A stretch of DNA of 8,609 nucleotides from Methanosarcinaceae archaeon (lineage in GTDB: Archaea; Halobacteriota; Methanosarcinia; Methanosarcinales; Methanosarcinaceae), in NCBI GenBank assembly GCA_016926455.1, contig JAFGOO010000218.1, forward strand, positions 1 to 8,609, in the 5' to 3' direction. Below, in pieces: positions 1-4,493 of this stretch; position 1 is the stretch's first letter; every line of letters starts with the position of its first letter. Below the pieces are notes generated by a model that worked only from the letters and a program-made list of their open reading frames with translations, had not been told where the DNA came from and made no database searches. Both the position numbers and the translations under genes were made by a program.

Positions 1-1
1 A

Positions 2-112
2 TTTGAATCAGATCTTTGTCTTCCATAGAAAATCAATTGGAAGAAAAAGATATTAACTTACCCACTCAATGTTGAGGAGATCCAAAAAATTCGATTAAAT
101 CCAAGCATATAA
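2..112 (+). other. Doubtful 3' remnant of a reading frame with an in-frame TAG
   Basis: Frame 2 is open from the window edge to TAA at 110-112 except for one TAG at 26-28. The part after TAG reads protein-like, ending in NVEEIQKIRLNPSI. It could be the decayed tail of a gene that starts to the left. In a pyrrolysine-using methanogen it could also be a frame in which TAG is decoded. At 36 codons it may equally be chance. No family is recognisable. Confidence 0.12.
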
Positions 113-150
113 TACCATCTATTTAAAAGTACATATTATGATTTATATGT

Positions 151-168
151 TATAATATACATATTATA
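151..168. repeat. Inverted repeat TATAATAT-AC-ATATTATA
   Basis: Two perfect 8-bp arms (151-158 and 161-168) flank a 2-bp spacer. A 9-bp sequence, ACATATTAT, also occurs twice here (131-139 and 159-167), so direct and inverted copies interlock. It could be a protein-binding site in an element's control region. In DNA this A+T-rich, chance palindromes are common, so no function is assigned. Confidence 0.35.
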
Positions 169-174
169 CGACAT

Positions 175-354
175 TTATGTTACGTTTATCAAATTTTTCA
201 TTTCTGCTATTGATATCGAAAATTTAGTTTTTTGGCGCATAGTATAGTATATATCCGTTTGGCGTGTCGCATTGTCGTGTTTATTTCCATGTAATCCTTC
301 GATACATGCCTATATTAAAACAGAAAATGTGACAAACGCAATCATTAGCAGCAT
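175..354 (-). other. Doubtful small frame: hydrophobic start, TAG, then 44 codons
   Basis: On the minus strand, ATG at 354-352 opens 14 strongly hydrophobic codons (MLLMIAFVTFSVLI), then TAG at 312-310, then 44 more codons beginning ACIEG and ending at TAA 177-175. If TAG were read as an amino acid, the product would have a signal-peptide-like start and a lipobox-like I-x-A-C. A TATATA sequence (383-388) lies about 30 bases upstream of the ATG, compatible with a nearly leaderless archaeal transcript. No ribosome binding site is present, the start has no basic residues before the hydrophobic stretch, and no homology is recognisable. A chance frame or pseudogene is the simpler reading. Confidence 0.13.
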
Positions 355-363
355 TATTATTTT

Positions 364-392
364 AGTGTATATTTGTATTTCTTATATACACT
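364..392. repeat. 9-bp inverted repeat AGTGTATAT / ATATACACT
   Basis: Perfect arms at 364-372 and 384-392 are separated by 11 bases. The right arm covers a TATATA sequence that could serve as a minus-strand TATA box. This geometry fits an operator over a promoter, but no confident gene follows on that strand, so a role is only a suggestion. Confidence 0.3.
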
Positions 393-419
393 TAATGTAC
401 AATAAGAATAAATGTAAGT

Positions 420-486
420 ATATAATGGTTAAGTTTTAACCTTTTTGTGTTAAAAATTCAATCGTTATTAATAAATATAATGGTTA
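420..486. repeat. 12-bp direct repeat ATATAATGGTTA (two copies)
   Basis: Copies lie at 420-431 and 475-486, exactly 55 bases apart. Between them is an imperfect inverted repeat: AAGTTTTAAC (431-440) against GTTAAAAATT (449-458), 9 of 10 positions pairing. Such a cluster upstream of the 611 gene could be iteron-like or operator sites. Statistical support is weak given the base composition. Confidence 0.3.
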
Positions 487-550
487 CGTAAAATAGTTTA
501 CAATACTAAACTTTATGAAATATACAAAAATAAGTTACATAAATAATTAC

Positions 551-606
551 TTTAAATAAATAATATAAATAAAAAATATAGGGAATATCCATAAATGAAC
601 GGTGGT
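551..606 (+). promoter_or_regulatory. Putative promoter and ribosome binding site of the 611 gene
   Basis: TTTAAATA at 551-558 closely fits the archaeal TATA box. Transcription would then start near 579-583 (ATAGGGA), giving a leader of about 30 bases. GGTGGT at 601-606 lies 4 bases before the ATG at 611, and its GGTG part matches the methanogen anti-Shine-Dalgarno sequence. This ribosome binding site decides the start: the ATG at 595 is out of frame and lacks one. Confidence 0.4.
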
Positions 607-610
607 ATAA

Positions 611-2611
611 ATGGCAAGTTATAGAGTGGGTTTTTCAAGTGGTGCAGGTAGTAGCATGACTAGAGGGTCAGGCGTAAGCGCTGGACGGGGATCAAAATTA
701 AAATCATGGCATAAACCGTATAAAGAAGATAATAAATGTTCGGGTTCCGGCGGTTCATCAAGTAAAGGTGAAACAAAAACCATAGAAGAACAAAAACAAG
801 AATTAAGAGATCATGCAAGACAAAAAGCAAATATTAATTCTTTAGTGCGAGCGGGTTATTCACTGAATGAAGCCACCGCAGAAGTTACCGGTATGAACCC
901 GAAAAATACGGTAACAAGTGTAGGCGGATTAAGTTCTTTAGCTACAACTCCTCCATCGGTGAAACTTACGGAATCACTTAAAAATGAGAGCAATACACCC
1001 GAAGGAAAGTCTAAATCTGGATTCTTAAATACGGTTGTTTCTTGGGTTGACAAGAAAACTGCAGAAGCATCTAATAGGCTATCTAGTAAGTTATCAGGAG
1101 GGGATAAAGATGTATCTGGACCTTCACGTTATCTATATAAGCAGGGTCTTGACGTTCTAAACTTCACAGAGGAAACCAGCGAGAAAATAAAATCTAGTGG
1201 ATTTGGTGGTGATGTAGTAAGTACCGTGGCGTCTGTTCCGGTTTCATTATCTGGAAAGTTAATTGGATCAGCGTTAATGTTACCGGCAGGAACAGAAACA
1301 GCGATAAAAAACCCTGATGTTATCCCAGACGCTGCTGTAGTCATGGGATCAAGTTTAACCGTAGGTGCTGCCAGAGATTTGAAAGAAAATCCCGTAGAGT
1401 TTTTGACAGAAACCGCACTAACTGTGGGAGCATTTTCCGCACTGGGAAAAGCAACGAAAGGCACAAAAAACGCTTTAAAATTCTCACAAAAAACCGAAAT
1501 ACCAGTTACAGATTTAGCAAGGCAAGAAGTAATAACCGGAAATGTGATGTTTCCAACTGCAAAAAAAGGCACATCGGTTACAAATATAATATCCGAGTTC
1601 GAAAAAACAAAAGCAAGATATCCCGAGCAATTACCTAGTTCTAATTATGGAATACACTCTACAAGTATAGAGTTACCTAAAAAATTAACCACAATACCGG
1701 GAACATCGGAAACACCCGGTTTATACGTTGGTCCCGATGCATCCCTTCACTTCACCCGAGCAGGCACAAAACCAAAAATTAAACTTTTTGGTGGGGATTC
1801 CAAATCTATAGACCCATCTATTGATTTTATAGGATTAAAAGGAATAGAACGGATCCCAGCGGGATTAAGCAAAGACTTAACAAAAGCTAATGCTTTCATG
1901 TTTTCGGGTGCGAAAAAAGGAGTAGGTTATACAACGGTAAAAATGGAACAGGGGCTTAAGGTCGGATCTAGGGAACGGGAATTAGTAATCCCCCCAGACA
2001 CAGAGTTTTTAAAAACTCAATCAAAATACTTTACAAAATGGTCCGGTAAAAAGATGAGTGTAAATGTGTTTGAACCCGCCGAAGTTCCCACTATTCCAAG
2101 AGCGATAAACAAGATTAACAGGCATTCACCAAAAAAGAATAACTATAAGGCAAGTGATATAGGAAGTTCTTACCTGAAAGAACCAGAGTATACAATAGTC
2201 ACACCTTCAAAAATCAGGAACTCTGCACTTTCCCGAATTATAGAAGAACCATCTATACCAAAATCCCTTTTGTCTGTACCATCCATTCCAAAGGGTGGGC
2301 TATCATCCAAATTAAGGGACATAATCGGCAGTGAATCAACAATAAAAAACATAACTGAAATTCCGAATTATTCGACTTTCTTCGGCAGTAGTAAAAAATC
2401 GGTATTATCTACTTCGCAGGCAGGGGCGAAGGGTGTTTATGACATTTTAATACCCGGTATACCCATGCAAAAAAAGAAACTTCCTATTAAAACCGCCCCG
2501 AAATTGAGATATGGGCAAAACAAGAAGGAAAAAGGCGATCCTTTAATGTGGAAATATGGAAGATTAACAAACAATTGGAAAAACCCATTAACAATTAATT
2601 TTAAATATTGA
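611..2611 (+). CDS. Large Ser/Gly/Lys-rich protein of unknown function with possible ADP-ribosyltransferase-like C-terminal module
   Basis: I do not recognise this 666-residue protein. Residues 7-52 are Gly/Ser-rich. Residues 56-75 are charged and helical, perhaps a short coiled coil. Residues 76-97 resemble a small helical unit. Residues 200-282 form a hydrophobic Ala/Val/Gly-rich stretch around KENPVEFLTETALTVG, a style I associate with membrane-interacting proteins of archaeal viruses and plasmids. There is no N-terminal signal peptide. Residues 345-490 recall an ADP-ribosyltransferase: H349 in GIHSTS, Y372 in PGLYVGPD and an ExE at 455-457 followed by LVIPPDTEF could form a catalytic set, although the spacing from H349 to ExE is long. 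Residues 547-566 repeat PSIPKxxLS twice. The C-terminus is basic. The gene stands alone on its strand beside A+T-rich DNA and an AbrB-type regulator, suggesting an integrated element. The ART and viral readings are inference; a plain structural protein is possible. Confidence 0.85.
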   Translation: MASYRVGFSSGAGSSMTRGSGVSAGRGSKLKSWHKPYKEDNKCSGSGGSSSKGETKTIEEQKQELRDHARQKANINSLVRAGYSLNEATAEVTGMNPKNTVTSVGGLSSLATTPPSVKLTESLKNESNTPEGKSKSGFLNTVVSWVDKKTAEASNRLSSKLSGGDKDVSGPSRYLYKQGLDVLNFTEETSEKIKSSGFGGDVVSTVASVPVSLSGKLIGSALMLPAGTETAIKNPDVIPDAAVVMGSSLTVGAARDLKENPVEFLTETALTVGAFSALGKATKGTKNALKFSQKTEIPVTDLARQEVITGNVMFPTAKKGTSVTNIISEFEKTKARYPEQLPSSNYGIHSTSIELPKKLTTIPGTSETPGLYVGPDASLHFTRAGTKPKIKLFGGDSKSIDPSIDFIGLKGIERIPAGLSKDLTKANAFMFSGAKKGVGYTTVKMEQGLKVGSRERELVIPPDTEFLKTQSKYFTKWSGKKMSVNVFEPAEVPTIPRAINKINRHSPKKNNYKASDIGSSYLKEPEYTIVTPSKIRNSALSRIIEEPSIPKSLLSVPSIPKGGLSSKLRDIIGSESTIKNITEIPNYSTFFGSSKKSVLSTSQAGAKGVYDILIPGIPMQKKKLPIKTAPKLRYGQNKKEKGDPLMWKYGRLTNNWKNPLTINFKY

Positions 2612-2624
2612 TGTGTGGGTTTTA

Positions 2625-2660
2625 GGGTATATTGGTCCATACCCCAAGTCTTTTTATTTC
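2625..2660 (+). terminator. Hairpin plus T-rich tract after the 611 gene
   Basis: GGGTAT (2625-2630) pairs with ATACCC (2639-2644) across an 8-base loop, followed closely by a T-rich run (2649-2659, TCTTTTTATTT). It sits just after the stop codon at 2611 and before the end of the convergent gene at 2682. Archaeal RNA polymerase terminates at T-rich tracts, so the tract may matter more than the stem. Confidence 0.45.
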
Positions 2661-2681
2661 GGCTACGGGCTTTATTTTGGC

Positions 2682-2864
2682 TTATTTAAGGCATTTCTTT
2701 GATAGAGTCTTAACACCCTTACAGATACTTGTAACAAACAAAGTTATGCATACAGCCCATATAATCCCCGCCAAAATGTAATATAAAGGGTGTATGTCTG
2801 AGGTTACAAATACTCCCGAAATCCCACCTACAACCCCACCAACTAACAATATATATTTATTCAT
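2682..2864 (-). CDS. Small two-pass membrane protein, unknown function
   Basis: This 60-residue protein starts MNKYILLVGG. It has two hydrophobic segments: about residues 4-21, rich in Gly and Val, and about 28-47, Leu/Ile-rich with a Trp. The tail is strongly basic (KGVKTLSKKCLK), and the short loop carries SDIHP. The chosen start (2864) has an excellent AGGAGGT at 2874-2880, nine bases upstream. The same frame extends further upstream to 2963, but that extension overlaps the regulator gene and lacks a comparable site. The ribosome binding site overlaps the TAG stop of the upstream AbrB-like gene, so the two are probably co-transcribed and translationally coupled. A small membrane protein paired with an AbrB-type regulator is typical of mobile or viral DNA. 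It could be a holin-like, toxin-like or immunity protein, but nothing in the sequence decides this. Confidence 0.7.
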   Translation of the reverse strand: MNKYILLVGGVVGGISGVFVTSDIHPLYYILAGIIWAVCITLFVTSICKGVKTLSKKCLK

Positions 2865-2878
2865 ATCTTTTAAACCTC

Positions 2879-3034
2879 CTATAAATCTGTTGGAATCAAA
2901 GTTATGTAATCTTCTCCCTTTACAGAGATTTTCTTTAATTTTATTTCCTGTCCTTTTTTCCATCCTTCAAGATCAACTATTTGTTTTGGGATGGTCAAAA
3001 AATACTGGTTGTTCGATTTCTGCAATTTTGGCAT
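2879..3034 (-). CDS. AbrB/SpoVT-type (swapped-hairpin) DNA-binding protein
   Basis: This 51-residue protein (MPKLQKSNNQYFLTIPKQIV..., ending LIPTDL) has the pattern of an AbrB/MazE/SpoVT-like DNA-binding domain: a first strand with NQYFLTIPKQIV (residues 9-20), then a helix-turn leading to WKKGQEIKLKKI (25-36), then a final strand DYITLIP. Such proteins bind DNA as dimers of swapped hairpins and act as repressors or as antitoxins. Length matches stand-alone archaeal members. The ATG at 3034 is preceded by GGTG (3040-3043) with a 5-base spacer. The gene ends in TAG (2879-2881), the only TAG stop among the confident genes here; readthrough would add only three residues before TAA. It is the first gene of a two-gene unit with the membrane protein, and its promoter region carries a 13-bp inverted repeat, fitting autoregulation. 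Confidence 0.82.
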   Translation of the reverse strand: MPKLQKSNNQYFLTIPKQIVDLEGWKKGQEIKLKKISVKGEDYITLIPTDL

Positions 3035-3045
3035 AATTACACCAC

Positions 3046-3081
3046 AATAATTTTATTACTAATTTTAATAATAAAATTATT
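3046..3081 (-). promoter_or_regulatory. 13-bp inverted repeat over the AbrB-like gene's promoter
   Basis: AATAATTTTATTA (3046-3058) and TAATAAAATTATT (3069-3081) are perfect inverted copies separated by 10 bases. They start 12 bases upstream of the AbrB-like start codon, where the minus-strand TATA box should lie. AbrB-family proteins commonly bind such A+T-rich palindromic DNA and repress their own genes, so an autoregulatory operator is a reasonable inference. In RNA the repeat could also form a weak hairpin. Confidence 0.45.
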
Positions 3082-3182
3082 AGTATTTATGCCTTACTAC
3101 AAATTACAAACTTGTTAGGAAAAGATATATTACCAGATATGCATGTTTACTTATCAATATATTTTTTCTTGGATGCAACTGT

Positions 3183-3261
3183 AAAATATATTTCGCTTTT
3201 TACAATTGTAAGGGAATGTATTTGAATACTTAAGTTCATTGTAAGTACATATATTAGAGGT
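3183..3261 (+). promoter_or_regulatory. Putative sppA promoter with 12-bp palindrome and ribosome binding site
   Basis: AAAATATAT (3183-3191) is a good archaeal TATA box and predicts a start near 3212. The perfect 12-bp palindrome TTACAATTGTAA (3200-3211) lies between box and predicted start, where a bound protein would block the polymerase. ATTGTAAG recurs at 3205-3212 and 3238-3245. AGAGGT (3256-3261) lies five bases before the ATG at 3267. All positions are visible in the sequence; the operator role is inferred. Confidence 0.42.
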
Positions 3262-3266
3262 ATTTA

Positions 3267-4451
3267 ATGAATTCTGACCATAAAAATGATGATGGCTATG
3301 GAGACCAGCTGGATGGAATCGCATCAGATATGGACTCAAATGAAACTGGTTTTGGTGTTAACCAAAACTTCAACAATTCAAAAATAAATGATGATCTTGA
3401 TAACACGGGCAGTTTTAATAAGACACCATTTGATGTTTCTGAACCACCCTCCGGATCAGGGCGATCACAGCTACCGAATGATTCATATATTTCTGGCAAA
3501 CGACTAAAATATCAATCCCAAAGTCCCGAAAAAAAAAGTCGAAGGGGTGGTCAGTACATAGCCATACTTGTGATTCTTTTGTTAATCATCAGCGTAAGCT
3601 TTGCTGCTATTTTCCAGACATTCGGAGGCAATCTGTATTCTACGCGTGATAAGGTTGCAGTAATCTATGTACAGGGTACCATGCTTACAGGCAGTATTCC
3701 GGGAGGTCTTGGTTATGTTACATCTGAGGAGGTATCTGACAATATCCGGAAGGCTTCTGAAGATGAGAATGTAAGGGCGATCGTCCTCAGGATAAACAGT
3801 CCGGGGGGTTCTCCCACAGCATCTGAAGAAATCGTGACGGAAATGAAAAAGGCACAGGAGGATGGTCTACCTATTATAGTATCCATGGGAGATGTAGCAG
3901 CAAGTGCCGCATACTACATCTCTGCACCTGCGGATGTTATTCTGGCAAGCCCCTCCACCATGACCGGCAGTATCGGTGTTATCTGGACTTTTCAGAACAT
4001 GTCTAAATTTTATGAAGAAGAGGGTATAGAATTCCATATAGCAAAGTCAGGCGAGTTCAAGGACATGGGAGGCACTTGGAGAGGTCTGACAGATGAAGAG
4101 AAAAAATACGCTGATACGGTTATCATTGAGATATACGATAATTTTGTAGACGAGGTTGCAAGTGGCCGCAACATGAGCCGGAGTGAAGTCAAGGATATTG
4201 CTGACGGGCGTATCTATACTGGTGCTTCAGCAAAGAAGATAGGTCTTGTTGACGATTTTGGTAACTTGTATGATGCGATTGACCTTGCGGCAGAACTTGG
4301 TGGCATCGAGGGTGAACCAACTATCGTTTATATGAACAGGCCGTCACTTTCCAGCTTGCTTTTCGGTGCGGAGGCCGAATTTTCAGATCAATTAATGATC
4401 CGGTTTGTGAGTTATTTTGAAGAAAATCCCTTCGGAAAGATAATGGCTTAA
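3267..4451 (+). CDS. sppA: Signal peptide peptidase SppA (membrane-anchored serine protease, S49)
   Basis: SppA is a membrane serine protease that degrades cleaved signal peptides with a Ser/Lys dyad. The 394-residue product has a hydrophilic, Asn/Asp/Ser-rich N-terminus (1-92), a basic stretch EKKSRRGG, one membrane helix (about 97-117), then the S49 protease domain with VRAIVLRINSPGG (169-181). The nucleophile is predicted as S213 in GDVAASAAYYISAPAD and the general base as K265 in KSGEFKDMGG. Their 52-residue spacing equals that of Bacillus subtilis SppA (S147/K199), from memory. Length fits the short, single-domain bacterial/archaeal form. The basic residues before the helix predict a cytoplasmic N-terminus and an external protease domain. 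The 90-residue polar extension is longer than in many homologues and has no recognised domain. The gene is monocistronic and convergent with the glucan operon. Confidence 0.95.
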   Translation: MNSDHKNDDGYGDQLDGIASDMDSNETGFGVNQNFNNSKINDDLDNTGSFNKTPFDVSEPPSGSGRSQLPNDSYISGKRLKYQSQSPEKKSRRGGQYIAILVILLLIISVSFAAIFQTFGGNLYSTRDKVAVIYVQGTMLTGSIPGGLGYVTSEEVSDNIRKASEDENVRAIVLRINSPGGSPTASEEIVTEMKKAQEDGLPIIVSMGDVAASAAYYISAPADVILASPSTMTGSIGVIWTFQNMSKFYEEEGIEFHIAKSGEFKDMGGTWRGLTDEEKKYADTVIIEIYDNFVDEVASGRNMSRSEVKDIADGRIYTGASAKKIGLVDDFGNLYDAIDLAAELGGIEGEPTIVYMNRPSLSSLLFGAEAEFSDQLMIRFVSYFEENPFGKIMA

Positions 4452-4460
4452 AAGTCAGGA

Positions 4461-4493
4461 TTTTTGGCTATGTAGATGTCCTCATTTAGCCAA
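4461..4493. terminator. Inverted repeat between convergent sppA and GH15 genes
   Basis: TTGGCTA (4464-4470) and TAGCCAA (4487-4493) form a 7-bp stem with a 16-base loop in the 34-base gap between the two stops, the right arm overlapping the GH15 stop codon. A TTTTT run (4461-4465) leads the left arm. It may act as a bidirectional terminator, but the stem is short and no long T-tract follows it, so support is modest. Confidence 0.3.

Larger units (their letters stand above)
1..610. other. A+T-rich stretch without a convincing gene
   Basis: This stretch is visibly much richer in A and T than the right half of the window, and all six frames are broken by frequent stops. It contains an 18-bp near-palindrome (151-168), a 12-bp direct repeat (420-431 and 475-486), two further inverted repeats (364-392, 431-458), and at its right end a TATA-like box and ribosome binding site for the gene starting at 611. 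Two short frames interrupted by TAG (2-112 on plus, 175-354 on minus) are listed separately as doubtful. No tRNA-like cloverleaf or insertion-sequence end was recognised. Possible explanations are the regulatory or replication region of an integrated element, or decayed mobile DNA. Confidence 0.6.

Noticed and set aside
1129..1572. Long minus-strand reading frame opposite the 611 gene
   Set aside because: It is a shadow of the 666-residue gene, with no ribosome binding site and no recognisable domain.
2879..2881. TAG of the AbrB-like gene as a pyrrolysine codon
   Set aside because: Reading through adds only Glu-Val before TAA, and the protein is already complete for its family, so a normal stop is preferred.
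2865..2963. Upstream extension of the small membrane protein to an ATG at 2963
   Set aside because: The extension overlaps the AbrB-like gene in another frame, adds a basic non-conserved-looking stretch, and has no ribosome binding site to match the AGGAGGT before 2864.
3138..3224. Short plus-strand frame of 28 codons upstream of sppA
   Set aside because: It covers the sppA TATA box and palindrome, has no ribosome binding site and resembles chance translation of A+T-rich DNA.
1..3266. Attachment-site repeats bounding an integrated element
   Set aside because: By eye, only short partial matches (such as AAGTACATAT near 127 and 3243) recur on both sides; these are expected in A+T-rich DNA and no tRNA end is present.
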